64,000 bases of DNA, from contig NZ_JYCN01000025.1 in NCBI RefSeq assembly GCF_000876655.1, positions 186,001 through 250,000 of the forward strand, read 5' to 3'. The notes beneath the pieces were generated by a model that searched no databases, was not told the DNA's origin, and was given only the letters and a program-made list of their open reading frames with translations. A program made the position numbers and the translations under genes. This document shows, piece after piece, positions 34,159-45,186 of the stretch. The stretch comes from Arthrobacter sp. SPG23 (lineage in GTDB: Bacteria > Actinomycetota > Actinomycetes > Actinomycetales > Micrococcaceae). Numbering within the stretch: position 1 is the first letter of the stretch; every line of letters begins with the position of its first letter.

Positions 34159-35652
34159 CTAGCCGCGCTCGATGTTACTGAGGTCGCGCAGCACGCCCAC
34201 CCGGCCATCAGTGTGCTGGACCAGGAATTCGTGACCCCGGTCCTCCAGCGCAAGAACCCACCCGCCGGGTTCGATCACGAAAGCGGGCATGCCCGTCCGC
34301 TCGTCGACGGCAGTGCGCGGCTGGGCAACGGCGAACCAGAACGCCTCGTGGACCGGCTGATCCTCGTGTTCCTCAGGCCGGCTGTAGGGGTCGACAGTGG
34401 CACCGATGGGCTCTTGCGACTTCACCTGGGGGTTCAGCATCGTCTCAGCGGGAGCCGAGGTTGACGCCTCGGCACCCGCGGCCGCTGCGGAAGGAGCCAC
34501 GGCCTCGGACGCCCGGCCGGAGGCGGGAACTGCCCCTGCCTGCGTGGCCTCCGGTGCGGAAGGAGCCGCCGCGGCGGCCTGCGTCCGCTCTGCGGCAGAA
34601 GGAACGACGTCGGCTGCCTGCGTTCTGGGCGACGTGTCGGTGACGCGGCTGGCAGCCGCAGCACCTACCGCCGCCGCCCCCGTGGCGGCGGCAGCGTTGT
34701 TGCCGGCCGCATGGCCCGAGGACGCGGCAGCGCCAGCGGCAGCTGCGGGCACGGCGTCACCCTGCCTGACACCGTCATGCTGCGTCGGCTCCTGCCGGGC
34801 TGTTCCCTGCGGGGTTGCGGCACGAGGTGCGTCGGCGGCCGAAGCCCCGGCGTAAGGACGGTCGCCGCTTGGCACCGGGCTTCCGGCAGCACCCGCGCCA
34901 CCGGCCGCAGCGCCGGTGCCACCCGCGCCGGTGCCAGGCGCGGCGCCGGTGCCACCCGCGCCGCCAGCCGCAGCACCGGCCGTCAGCCGCTTCGACCAAC
35001 CGGCCAGCGCGCTGGAGCCCGGGTCCTTCGCCGGCTTGGACTCCTTCGGGGCGCTGGGCTTGCGGAACGGCACCGCGGACTCACGGGCCACAACATGCGC
35101 CGGAACCTCGGCACGGTCCAGGAAGTCGCCGGCGAAGAAGGGGATGAAGCGTGCCAGCACGGTGGCCGCGAAAAGCCCCACGGATCCGATCAGTCCCACC
35201 AGCATGACCGGAATGAATTCCTGGGCGGCCGACAGGAAGAAGAAGCCCAGCGCAAATGAGGCCACCACGGAGGCAAACTGGTCGATGGACAGGGACCCGA
35301 CCCGCACCCTGGATTCGGGGCTCAAGCGGCGGGCCACGAAGAGGGCGGTCACAATCAGGGGCAGGATGGTCCCCAGGCCGAGGAAGAAGAGGTTGCCCAG
35401 GTTCCACAGGTTGTACCGGGAGGCGAACATCGGGATCAGCGAGGCGACAAACAGAAGAAGCGTCGATGCGAAGACGGTGACGTCCCGCACGGTGAACGGG
35501 CCAAGGACCGCTTCGTTCTTCTGTGCCGTCAGCCTGCTTCCCGAGGGCTTGGACCCGTCGGCGCTTGCCGGCGTGCCGGAATTCGCCGGGCCGGCCGCCT
35601 GACCGGGATGCTGATGGACGGCTTTGTGCTGTCCATGGCTTTGCTGGTTCAT
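34159..35652 (-). CDS. membrane protein with long Ala/Gly-rich low-complexity region
   Basis: A 497-residue protein I do not recognise by family. About 45 hydrophilic residues precede four transmembrane segments (about 50-180: [75 protein letters not shown]). A cytosolic or outer low-complexity tract rich in Ala, Gly, Thr and Pro covers about 230-410. A folded end follows ([40 protein letters not shown]), which looks like a small beta domain. ATG 35652 follows AAGGAGAACAGA. It is the first gene of the nth-nudix operon. Confidence 0.7.
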   Translation of the reverse strand: MNQQSHGQHKAVHQHPGQAAGPANSGTPASADGSKPSGSRLTAQKNEAVLGPFTVRDVTVFASTLLLFVASLIPMFASRYNLWNLGNLFFLGLGTILPLIVTALFVARRLSPESRVRVGSLSIDQFASVVASFALGFFFLSAAQEFIPVMLVGLIGSVGLFAATVLARFIPFFAGDFLDRAEVPAHVVARESAVPFRKPSAPKESKPAKDPGSSALAGWSKRLTAGAAAGGAGGTGAAPGTGAGGTGAAAGGAGAAGSPVPSGDRPYAGASAADAPRAATPQGTARQEPTQHDGVRQGDAVPAAAAGAAASSGHAAGNNAAAATGAAAVGAAAASRVTDTSPRTQAADVVPSAAERTQAAAAAPSAPEATQAGAVPASGRASEAVAPSAAAAGAEASTSAPAETMLNPQVKSQEPIGATVDPYSRPEEHEDQPVHEAFWFAVAQPRTAVDERTGMPAFVIEPGGWVLALEDRGHEFLVQHTDGRVGVLRDLSNIERG

Positions 35653-36155
35653 TCTGTTCTCCTTAGCATGGCGGCGCCCTGGACGGCGCCTCCTAACGGC
35701 AGGCAGAAACCGGACCGCAAGCGGTCCTGTCGCCTCCATCGGATGTCACAACTCCATCTCAGCCTAGCCAAGTGATTGCCTGATCACTAGCTGACGGGCC
35801 GGAGGCAGGCAAGGCGAAATACTCGCGGAATACCCGCAGAATTTGCCTAGCACACCCGCCTGTTTGCGGGGTGTGCACAACCTTCCGGGACAGGTCCGCG
35901 CGGTATCCATCGGCCGTGCCCCAGGCCGCAGTACTCGCCGTACAGGAACCACTCGGCGCTTAATAAATGCCGTTCACGGTTCACTATGTGACGGGGCACA
36001 CGCAGGCCGCGGGGCAGGTATTAGTGTGTATTTCGGAACAGCTCTTTGCGGTACAGCCGTGATCGGCCGCTGCCCGATGCCGCGCACGCGGCCCGGCCGT
36101 GGCCTGATGACGGTCCGTCCCGCGCAGCAAAGATCGATGAATGATGAGGTTCACC
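35653..36155. other. 503-nt divergent intergenic region upstream of acs
   Basis: No gene was found here. A 6-bp inverted repeat AGTGAT-N6-ATCACT lies at 35771-35788. At 35987-36002 TGTGACGGGGCACACG partly fits the CRP/GlxR pattern TGTGA-N6-TCACA and would be a plausible acs control site, since a Crp gene is encoded nearby. GGTTCAC repeats occur just before it. The exact promoters are not clear. Confidence 0.4.
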
Positions 36156-38306
<2,151 letters not shown>

Positions 38307-38358
38307 CTGTCGACCGGAAGCAGCAACCGCCGGAAACCCCGGATTCCAGGCAACAGTA

Positions 38359-38398
38359 GGCCCCGTTTTTCCCCGCTCCGGCGCGGAAAAGCGGGGCC
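38359..38398 (+). terminator. acs terminator hairpin
   Basis: A 14-bp stem (38359-38372 with 38385-38398) with one mismatch-type T-G pair follows the acs stop codon by 53 nt. The downstream sequence is moderately T-rich (GTTCTGCTTTG). Confidence 0.65.
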
Positions 38399-38444
38399 GT
38401 TCTGCTTTGTGACGTTTCAAACACGGAATGCACCCAAAATGTTG

Positions 38445-38506
38445 TTTCCCGTTCTTTCCTGTTCTCTTTTGAGAGGTTATAGTCAGAGCATGTGAGGTGC
38501 CTCACA
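38445..38506 (+). promoter_or_regulatory. promoter and operators of the first sugar ABC cassette
   Basis: Two 10-bp direct repeats, TTTCCCGTTC (38445-38454) and TTTCCTGTTC (38455-38464), overlap the -35 region (TTTCCT 38455-38460). After 17 nt comes TATAGT (38478-38483). Right after the expected start lies the near-palindrome TGTGAGGTGCCTCACA (38491-38506). The direct repeats suit the DeoR regulator encoded in the cassette; the palindrome could bind a second regulator. Confidence 0.55.
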
Positions 38507-38531
38507 CGCAGCTTTTTTCAAGGGAGAGAAC

Positions 38532-39842
38532 ATGGCAGCACAGTTTGATGCGTCGGCAACTGCTTATCCGAGCCGGCGGACCATCCTCAAGACCGTCGGC
38601 GTCGGCGCGGCAGGCCTGGCCGGCATTCCGTTCCTCGCAGCCTGTACGGGCGGGAGCGGACCGTCGGCCACGGGTTCCGACTCCCCCGGCCTCACCTTCG
38701 GTTCAGGATCCTCGGACGATGTCCCCAAGCGGGCGTACCAGGCCGTCACCGATGCCTTCACCGCCAAGACCGGCAAGAAAGTCACCACCAACGTGGTGCC
38801 GCACAACGATTTCCAGAACAAGATCAATTCCTACCTGCAGGGTTCGCCGGACGATACCTTCACGTGGTTTGCCGGCTACCGCATGCAGTATTACGCGGAG
38901 AAGGGACTGCTCGCGCCCATTGACGACGTCTGGGAAAGCATCGGCGGCAACTACTCCGAGGCGCTGAAGAAGGCCTCCACCGGACCCGACGGCAAGATGT
39001 ATTTCGTCCCCAACTACAACTACCCGTGGGGCTTCTTCTACCGGAAGAGCCTCTGGGCGGAGAAGGGCTACGAAGTCCCGGAGACCTTCGACGCCCTCAA
39101 GGCCCTGGCCACCAAGATGAAGGCCGACGGCATCATTCCGATCGGCTTTGCCGACAAGGACGGCTGGCCCGCCATGGGCACCTTTGACTACATCAACATG
39201 CGGCTCAACGGCTACCAGTTCCATGTGGACCTCTGCGCGCACAAGGAATCCTGGGACCAGCAGAAGGTCAGCAAGGTTTTTGACACGTGGTCCGAACTCC
39301 TTCCCTTCCAGGACCCGGCAGCCCTCGGCCAGACCTGGCAGGACGCAGCAAAGGCCCTGGAGGCCAAGAAGACCGGCATGTACCTGCTGGGTTCCTTCGT
39401 GACCCAGCAGTTCACCGATCCCGCCGTCCTGGCGGACATAGGATTCTTCGCCTTCCCGGAGATCGCGATGGAAGGCCGCGACGCCGTCGAAGCCCCCATC
39501 GACGGCCTCCTGCTATCCAAGAAGGGCGGCCAGAACAAGGCCGCCCGCGACTTCATGGCATACCTGGGAACCGCCGAAGCCCAGGACGCCTACGCCGCGG
39601 TGGATTCGTCGAATATCGCCACGGCAAAGGGCACTGACGCGTCGAAGTTCACGCCGCTCAACAAGACGTGCGCGGACACCATTGCGAACGCAAAATACAT
39701 CAGCCAGTTCTTCGACCGCGACGCCCTTCCGGCCATGGCCAACAACGTGATGATCCCTGCCCTGCAGAGCTTCATCAAGGACGGCAAGATGGACGTCAAA
39801 AACCTCGAAGCACAGGCCAAGACGCTGTACGCCGCCCAGTAG
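38532..39842 (+). CDS. sugar ABC transporter substrate-binding lipoprotein (CUT1)
   Basis: A 436-residue extracytoplasmic binding protein. The N-terminus carries a twin-arginine motif (SRRTILK, about residue 15) and lipobox FLAAC (C37), so it is probably exported folded by Tat. The type 1 extracellular solute-binding fold is visible in AYQAVTDAFTAKTGKKV, YAEKGLLAPIDDVW and YNYPWGFFYRKSLWAEKGY. The sugar is unknown. It leads a cassette with two permeases and a DeoR regulator; no ATPase or hydrolase is encoded with it. Confidence 0.9.
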   Translation: MAAQFDASATAYPSRRTILKTVGVGAAGLAGIPFLAACTGGSGPSATGSDSPGLTFGSGSSDDVPKRAYQAVTDAFTAKTGKKVTTNVVPHNDFQNKINSYLQGSPDDTFTWFAGYRMQYYAEKGLLAPIDDVWESIGGNYSEALKKASTGPDGKMYFVPNYNYPWGFFYRKSLWAEKGYEVPETFDALKALATKMKADGIIPIGFADKDGWPAMGTFDYINMRLNGYQFHVDLCAHKESWDQQKVSKVFDTWSELLPFQDPAALGQTWQDAAKALEAKKTGMYLLGSFVTQQFTDPAVLADIGFFAFPEIAMEGRDAVEAPIDGLLLSKKGGQNKAARDFMAYLGTAEAQDAYAAVDSSNIATAKGTDASKFTPLNKTCADTIANAKYISQFFDRDALPAMANNVMIPALQSFIKDGKMDVKNLEAQAKTLYAAQ

Positions 39843-39882
39843 TTCCGGCCCCCGCCGGCCGCGTATCACAGGCAACCGTCCA

Positions 39883-39931
39883 GGAAGGAACGACGACGGC
39901 GGCACAGCCTTCCGCCGTCGTCGTTCCTTCC
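39883..39931 (+). terminator. 20-bp hairpin between binding protein and permease genes
   Basis: A perfect 20-bp stem (39883-39902 with 39912-39931) with a 9-nt loop lies in the 120-nt gap. It probably limits read-through or protects the upstream message, giving more binding protein than permease. Confidence 0.75.
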
Positions 39932-39962
39932 CGGAATCCGGACCAATCGAGAGAAAACTTCC

Positions 39963-40934
39963 ATGAGCAGCACTGCAAGAGAACTGATTCCGCCGGAATC
40001 ACGGGAGCCTGAGGGCCATTCCGCGAAGCGGACGAAAGGCGGCCGGGTCCGCCGCCTGTCCCGACAGGACAAAGTGGTCCTGTCACTGATGGTGGGCATT
40101 CCCACCCTGATCGAACTGACCCTGGTATGGCTGCCCATGCTGATGTCCGTTGGCCTCAGCTTCACCCGGTGGAACGGCCTTGACCTTGGGGACATCCGCC
40201 CCGCCGGCGTGGACAACTACCAATTTATTTCCCAGGACTACCCGCCGTTCTGGCCGGCGGTGCAGCACAACATGCTGTGGCTCCTGTTCCTGGCCCTCAT
40301 CGCCACGCCCCTGGGCCTGCTGCTGGCAGTGCTGCTAGACCAGAACATCCGCGGCAGCAAGATCTACCAGAGCATCTTCTTCGCCCCCGTGATGCTGTCG
40401 CTGGCCCTGATCGGCATCATCTGGCAACTTTTCTACCAGCGCGACAACGGCCTGCTGAACTTCCTCCTGGGTACTGCCGGCACGCCGCAGGCCGTGGACT
40501 GGTTCGGTGATTCCTCCGTGAACATCTGGGCCGCGATGATCGCAGCAACCTGGCGGCATGCCGGCTACGTCATGCTCCTCTACCTGGCCGGACTCAAGGG
40601 CGTGGACCCCAGCCTGAAGGAAGCCGCCGCCATCGACGGCGCGAGCGCCGTCCAGACGTTCTTCCGGGTGGTTTTCCCGGCCATGCGGCCCATCAACATC
40701 GTGATCGTGGTCATCACCATCATCGAATCGCTGCGCGCTTTCGACGTTGTGTACGTCATCAACCGCGGCACCAACGGCCTGGAAATGCTCAGTGCCCTGG
40801 TGATCCAGAACCTGGTGGGCGAAGGCCAGGTGATCGGCGTCGGCTCGGCCCTGGCAGTGGTGCTGCTGGTCATATCCCTCGTCCCCATCGTCTTCTACCT
40901 CAGCCGCACCTTTGGCAAGGAGAACAAAGCATGA
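39963..40934 (+). CDS. CUT1 ABC transporter permease (MalF-like)
   Basis: A 323-residue inner-membrane permease with six transmembrane segments. The EAA loop, contact site for the ATPase, is EAAAIDGASAVQTFFRVVFP near residue 220. The N-terminal 35 residues are basic. It overlaps the next permease by 4 nt (ATGA). It needs an ATPase from elsewhere, probably an MsiK-type protein shared by several importers. Confidence 0.92.
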   Translation: MSSTARELIPPESREPEGHSAKRTKGGRVRRLSRQDKVVLSLMVGIPTLIELTLVWLPMLMSVGLSFTRWNGLDLGDIRPAGVDNYQFISQDYPPFWPAVQHNMLWLLFLALIATPLGLLLAVLLDQNIRGSKIYQSIFFAPVMLSLALIGIIWQLFYQRDNGLLNFLLGTAGTPQAVDWFGDSSVNIWAAMIAATWRHAGYVMLLYLAGLKGVDPSLKEAAAIDGASAVQTFFRVVFPAMRPINIVIVVITIIESLRAFDVVYVINRGTNGLEMLSALVIQNLVGEGQVIGVGSALAVVLLVISLVPIVFYLSRTFGKENKA

Positions 40935-41845
40935 GCACCGCAACAGTCCGCGCGGGCGCGAAAGACACGGCCGCCGCGCCCCGGTCCGGCAGCCGTCCCA
41001 AGCGCCACTACGGAACACATATTTTCCTCACCGTCATGGCCGTCATGTGGCTGATCCCGCTGGGCTGGTCGGTCTTCACCGCGCTCCGCCCGGTGGCGTC
41101 CACCAACGAACACGGCTACTTCAGCCTGGCGGGCGACTTCAATTTCGATAACTTCATCCAGGCCTGGACACAAGGCGGATTCGCGACGTACTTCTGGAAC
41201 TCGGTGATCATCACCGTTCCGGCCGTGCTCCTGACCCTGTTCCTGGCCTCCCTGATGGCGTTCGCCGTGAGCCGGGTGAGCTGGAAGTTCAACATCACCC
41301 TGCTCATCATGTTCACGGCCGGCAACCTGCTGCCGCCGCAGGTCCTTGCAGCGCCGTTGTTCGAGATGGCCAAGCACTTCGAGGTGCCGTACTCGTTCAG
41401 CGACTCCGGCAACATGCTGAACACCTACATCATCGTCATCGCCGTCAACACGGCCTTCCAGATGGGGTTCTGCACCTTCGTGCTCTCCAACTACATGAAG
41501 GCCCTCTCCGCCGACCTCACCGAAGCCGCCCTCGTGGACGGCGCCGGAATCTGGCGGCAGTACCGGGAGATCATCCTGCCGCTGTGCCGGCCGGCGTTCG
41601 CCGCGCTGGGCACCTTGCAGGTCATCTTCATCTACAACGACTACTTCTGGCCGCTGCTGTTCATCCAGAGCGGCAACCGGCTCCCGATCACCACAGCCAT
41701 CAACAACCTCCAGGGCCAGTTCCTGAACAACTACAATCTCCTGGCCGCCGGCGCCGTTATCACGGTCATCCCCACCCTGGTGATCTACCTGCTCCTGCAG
41801 CGGCAGTTTGTTGCGGGGCTGACTCTTGGTTCCAGCAAGGGGTAG
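40931..41845 (+). CDS. CUT1 ABC transporter permease (MalG-like)
   Basis: A 304-residue permease with six transmembrane segments and the EAA loop EAALVDGAGIWRQYREIILP near residue 195. It pairs with the preceding permease. The start overlaps the previous stop codon. Confidence 0.92.
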   Translation: MSTATVRAGAKDTAAAPRSGSRPKRHYGTHIFLTVMAVMWLIPLGWSVFTALRPVASTNEHGYFSLAGDFNFDNFIQAWTQGGFATYFWNSVIITVPAVLLTLFLASLMAFAVSRVSWKFNITLLIMFTAGNLLPPQVLAAPLFEMAKHFEVPYSFSDSGNMLNTYIIVIAVNTAFQMGFCTFVLSNYMKALSADLTEAALVDGAGIWRQYREIILPLCRPAFAALGTLQVIFIYNDYFWPLLFIQSGNRLPITTAINNLQGQFLNNYNLLAAGAVITVIPTLVIYLLLQRQFVAGLTLGSSKG

Positions 41846-41903
41846 ACCATGATGGAAGCTGACGGGGACAGCACTCCCCCAGCCGCAGCCCGAAAGGAAC
41901 TCC

Positions 41904-42695
41904 ATGCTCCCCGCAGCACGCCACCAGGCAATCGTGGACGCCGTCCAGCGCGAGCGGGTGGTCCGCGTCTCGGACCTCGCCCAGCAGCTGGGTGTGTCGC
42001 TCATGACCGTTCGGCGGGACATCGAGCTGCTCGAGGAGGGCGGCCGGGTGGAGAGGATCCACGGCGGCGCCAAGCTCCCCGGCGATGCCAGCACCCATGA
42101 ACCCGGCTTCGAGCAGAAGTCAACGCAGCTCACGGCGGAGAAGAGGGCCATCGCCCTGGAAGCGGCTTCGCTGGTCCACGAGGGGATGGCCGTAGGGCTG
42201 GGAGCCGGGACCACCACATGGGCGCTGGCCAAGGAACTCGTCAACGGGCCGCGCATCACGGTGGTGACCAATTCCATCCGCATCGCCGATCTCTTCCATC
42301 ACGGCTCATCCTCCGGGGCCGGGCGCTACGGCTCCACCGTGATCCTGATCGGCGGAGAGCGCACGCCGTCGGACGCCCTGGTGGGTCCGATTGCGACGGC
42401 GGCGCTGAAGCAGCTGCACCTGGACCTGCTGTTCCTGGGCGTGCACGGGATGGATCGCGACGCCGGCTTCACCACGCCCAACCTGCTGGAGGCCGAGACG
42501 GACCGTGCGTTCGTGGCGGCTTCCCGCAAGGTGGTGGTGGTGGCCGACCACACCAAGTGGGGCACCCAGGGCATGAGCACCATTGCAGGGTTCGAGGAGG
42601 CGGACGAGGTCATCAGCGATGCCGGCCTCAGCGCCGACGCACGCCGGATCCTGCAGGAGAGCGTCAGCCGGTTGCGGATCGTCGACGCGGGATAA
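41904..42695 (+). CDS. DeoR/GlpR family transcriptional regulator
   Basis: A 263-residue repressor. The N-terminal helix-turn-helix is VSDLAQQLGVSLMTVRRDIELLEEGG (DeoR signature), followed by a sugar-phosphate sensor domain of the DeoRC/isomerase fold: GAGTTTWALAKEL, VTNSIRIADLF, FLGVHGMDRDAGFTTPN and ADHTKWG. The inducer should be a phosphorylated sugar. It is the last gene of the cassette and probably controls its promoter at 38445. ATG 41904 is preceded by AAAGGAAC. Confidence 0.9.
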   Translation: MLPAARHQAIVDAVQRERVVRVSDLAQQLGVSLMTVRRDIELLEEGGRVERIHGGAKLPGDASTHEPGFEQKSTQLTAEKRAIALEAASLVHEGMAVGLGAGTTTWALAKELVNGPRITVVTNSIRIADLFHHGSSSGAGRYGSTVILIGGERTPSDALVGPIATAALKQLHLDLLFLGVHGMDRDAGFTTPNLLEAETDRAFVAASRKVVVVADHTKWGTQGMSTIAGFEEADEVISDAGLSADARRILQESVSRLRIVDAG

Positions 42696-42699
42696 CCGC

Positions 42700-42735
42700 G
42701 CGCCCGGCACCGCTCACGGCCGGTGACCCGGGCGC
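42700..42735. terminator. bidirectional terminator between deoR- and lacI-type genes
   Basis: A stem of 8 bp plus 5 bp with a 2-nt bulge (42700-42712 with 42721-42735) fills the 39-nt convergent gap and touches the LacI stop codon. No T tract. Confidence 0.6.
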
Positions 42736-43763
42736 TACGGGCAGCCGCAGGACTGCCGGACCAGCAGCCGCGTGGGGAAGACATGGTGGCGGGGCGGCTC
42801 GCCGCGGCCCGCTCCAACCAGCGCGCGCACCGCGGCTTCCGCCATGTCGCGCACCGGCTGTTCCACCGTGGTCAGCGGGGGCCACGAATATTCGGCCTCC
42901 ACTGAACCGTCGAAGGAGGCCAGCGCAATGTCCTCCGGAGCGGAGAGTCCGGCTTCATGGAGGGCCCGGAGGATGCCCACGGCCTGCATGTCGGAGCTCG
43001 CAAAGATAGCGGTGGGCCGGTGCCCCGAGGCCAGGAGGCGTTTTCCCGCCGCGTAGCCTCCATCCCGGGTGAAGGCACTGCGCGCGATCGGGCCCTCCGG
43101 CAGGCCTGCGGCCTCAAGTGCCTGCAGCCAGCCCTGCTCACGGTCATCTGCCTCGTTGGCCGTGGTGGTGCCCATGGCCAGGCCGATGTTGGTGTGGCCG
43201 TGCCCGATAAGGTGCTCGACGGCGGTGCGGGCGCCGGCAGCCAGGTCCACGCCGACGCTCGTGACCCCCGCCGGCCTTTCGCTGTGGCTGAGCAGGACCG
43301 ATGAGATCTCCGCCGATTCCAGATCCGCAAGGTCGGGTTCGGAGAGGACGCTCGCGAGCACCACGCCGTCCACCTGGCGGGCGGCCAGGTTGCGGATGTG
43401 CCGGCGTTCCTTGGCGAGGTCGCCGTCGGAGTTGGTCAGGAACAACGCGTAGCCGAGTTCGCCGGCAGCGTCCTCCACCGCGTGCGCCAGCAAGGAGAAG
43501 AACGGGTTGCTGTTGTCCGGAATGATCAGGCCGATGGTTTCGCTGGACCCGAGTTTCAGCGCCCGTGCCGCGGCGTTGGGGCGGTAGCCCAGGACGCGGA
43601 TGGCGTCCTGGACCTTCGCTTCCGTAGCCGGCGCGACCCGTTTCGGGCCGCCGTTGACAACGTAACTGACCACCGCCGTACTCACACCCGCATAGCGGGC
43701 AACATCCTTGCGGGTTACCGGGCCTCGGGGCGGGTGCGTTGCGGGAATGGTCATGGAGTACAT
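42735..43763 (-). CDS. LacI family transcriptional regulator
   Basis: A 342-residue repressor. The helix-turn-helix is TRKDVARYAGVSTAVVSYVV with hinge YRPNAAARALKLGSSETIGLI, then a periplasmic-binding-like effector domain (FFSLLAHAVEDAAGELGYAL; DGVVLASVLSEPDL; GHGHTNIGLAMG; PTAIFASSDMQAVGIL). Following the oxidoreductase gene by 5 nt, it is the second gene of that operon. It most likely binds the palindromes at 45048-45142 and responds to an alpha-galactoside or product. ATG 43763 is chosen; ATG 43754 is possible. Confidence 0.92.
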   Translation of the reverse strand: MYSMTIPATHPPRGPVTRKDVARYAGVSTAVVSYVVNGGPKRVAPATEAKVQDAIRVLGYRPNAAARALKLGSSETIGLIIPDNSNPFFSLLAHAVEDAAGELGYALFLTNSDGDLAKERRHIRNLAARQVDGVVLASVLSEPDLADLESAEISSVLLSHSERPAGVTSVGVDLAAGARTAVEHLIGHGHTNIGLAMGTTTANEADDREQGWLQALEAAGLPEGPIARSAFTRDGGYAAGKRLLASGHRPTAIFASSDMQAVGILRALHEAGLSAPEDIALASFDGSVEAEYSWPPLTTVEQPVRDMAEAAVRALVGAGRGEPPRHHVFPTRLLVRQSCGCP

Positions 43764-43768
43764 GCTAG

Positions 43769-44971
43769 CTATGCACCCTGCGGAGCGGCGCCAAAATCGC
43801 GGATCGGCAGCCGTGCGCCGTCCTGCAGCGCCGAAGCATGGGCCACGATTCCCGGAAGCGTGAACCTCGCCGCCACCCAGGCATTGACGGGCGGGAGCGT
43901 CCCTTCGTTCACTGCGGTCACGAAGTCGTCCACCAGGAACTGGTGGCTGCCTTCGTGCCCGTTCGGGGCGCCGAGGAATTCGTCCGGAAGCCGTCCGCGG
44001 TCGTGGACAGGGGCAAGTCCGGAGATGAACGCATCGCGAAGTTCGGGGGCGACGTCGGCCAGCGAGGGATCATCCAGCGGGATGCTGGGCCGGGTTTCCA
44101 CCTGCTCGGAGATGTCGTGGACGTTTTCCTTGTCCTGCCACACGGTCACCTTGGCGAGCTGCTCGAAGCTTGCTTCGGTGCCGAAGAAGCGGAAGCGTGA
44201 TTCACGGATGTGCGACGGGTAGCCCACCCGGCGCATCTCGTTGGTGCGCATGGCGCCGCCGTCGTTCAGTTCAAAGAGCGCGGTGGCGTTGGAGAAGTCG
44301 TTGCCGAACATGCTGACGTCCTTGTCGAAGACGCCGTCGTTGCGGTCGTCCCGGACTCCGATGCAGCTGACACTGACCGCATGCGACGGCAATGCGCCCA
44401 GCACGCCGCCGATGGCGTGGGTGGGGTACAGCATGGGCGGGTAGCTCGCCGTCGACTTCCACGCGTCTCCGCCGCTGTACTGGTAGGCGTCGTAGAAGCC
44501 CAGGTCCATGTCGTGGACGTAGTCGCCTTCGCTGTAGAAGATCCTGCCGAACTTGCCGGCCGCGTGCTGGTTGCGGGCGTAGACGGTAGCGGGGTTGTAG
44601 TAACTGGTCTCACCCATCGCGTAGACCAGCCCGGTTTCCTTCACGGCGGCGATGATGCGCTCGATCTCTTCTTCCGAGACCGCCATGGGAACAGCGGAAT
44701 AGACATGCTTTCCGGCGCGCAGCGCCTGCTCCACCAGCGGACCGTGGGTCCAGCGCTGCGTGAAGATGGCGACGGCGTCGACGTCGGACGCCAGCAGTTC
44801 CTCGAAGCTGGCCTTGGTGCCGTCGAGCCCCCAACGCTCAAGCGCCGCGGCGGCACGTTCCGGCCGTTCGTCCACGACGTAGACCTCGCTGACTCCCGGG
44901 TGGAGCTTGAAGAGATGGGCGAAATGGCCGCCGAACTGTCCGACGCCGACGACTCCGATTGAAAACGCCAT
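43769..44971 (-). CDS. Gfo/Idh/MocA family oxidoreductase
   Basis: A 400-residue NAD(P)-dependent oxidoreductase-like protein. The Rossmann motif is GVVGVGQFGGHFAHL, the acidic strand end VYVVDERPERA, and the C-terminal domain begins near residue 125 (ETSYYNPATVYARN). In place of the usual EKP motif it reads GKHVYSAVPMAVSEEE, so the conserved lysine is missing. It may be a scaffold, use a different catalytic arrangement, or act on a keto-sugar. It is transcribed divergently from the importer genes and with the LacI regulator. Confidence 0.88.
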   Translation of the reverse strand: MAFSIGVVGVGQFGGHFAHLFKLHPGVSEVYVVDERPERAAAALERWGLDGTKASFEELLASDVDAVAIFTQRWTHGPLVEQALRAGKHVYSAVPMAVSEEEIERIIAAVKETGLVYAMGETSYYNPATVYARNQHAAGKFGRIFYSEGDYVHDMDLGFYDAYQYSGGDAWKSTASYPPMLYPTHAIGGVLGALPSHAVSVSCIGVRDDRNDGVFDKDVSMFGNDFSNATALFELNDGGAMRTNEMRRVGYPSHIRESRFRFFGTEASFEQLAKVTVWQDKENVHDISEQVETRPSIPLDDPSLADVAPELRDAFISGLAPVHDRGRLPDEFLGAPNGHEGSHQFLVDDFVTAVNEGTLPPVNAWVAARFTLPGIVAHASALQDGARLPIRDFGAAPQGA

Positions 44972-45047
44972 TGTTTACCTTTCCCTGATCGGCCCGCGGT
45001 ACCGGGCATGGTTGGCCGCTGTGGTCATGCTGCGAGTTTTCCACCGG

Positions 45048-45064
45048 AATCTACTCGAGTCAAC
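45048..45064. promoter_or_regulatory. LacI-type operator half-palindrome (site 1)
   Basis: AATCTACTCGAGTCAAC shares AATCTACTCG with site 2 and has an ACTCGAGT palindromic centre. It lies in the spacer of a possible minus-strand promoter (TTGACT 45063-45058, 17 nt, AAAACT) for the oxidoreductase gene. Confidence 0.55.
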
Positions 45065-45113
45065 GATCGAGCCATGATCCGCTGTAATTTTCTTTGGTTA
45101 CAGCCAAAAAGAC

Positions 45114-45142
45114 TTGCTACACGAAATCTACTCGTGTAGATT
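45114..45142 (+). promoter_or_regulatory. promoter of the alpha-galactoside importer with LacI operator (site 2)
   Basis: TTGCTA (45114-45119), 17 nt, TAGATT (45137-45142). The operator AATCTACTCGTGTAGATT (45125-45142) has 7-bp arms and a central CG as in LacI-family sites, and covers the -10 element, so binding would block transcription. Confidence 0.7.
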
Positions 45143-45186
45143 CATCTGCAGTTGTTACCCACATCACAGTCAGGAAAGGGTCGAAG

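Noticed and set aside
35771..35788. CRP site upstream of acs
   Set aside because: AGTGAT-N6-ATCACT is a clean palindrome, but the GTGA/TCAC halves are 8 nt apart, not the 6 of a CRP site.
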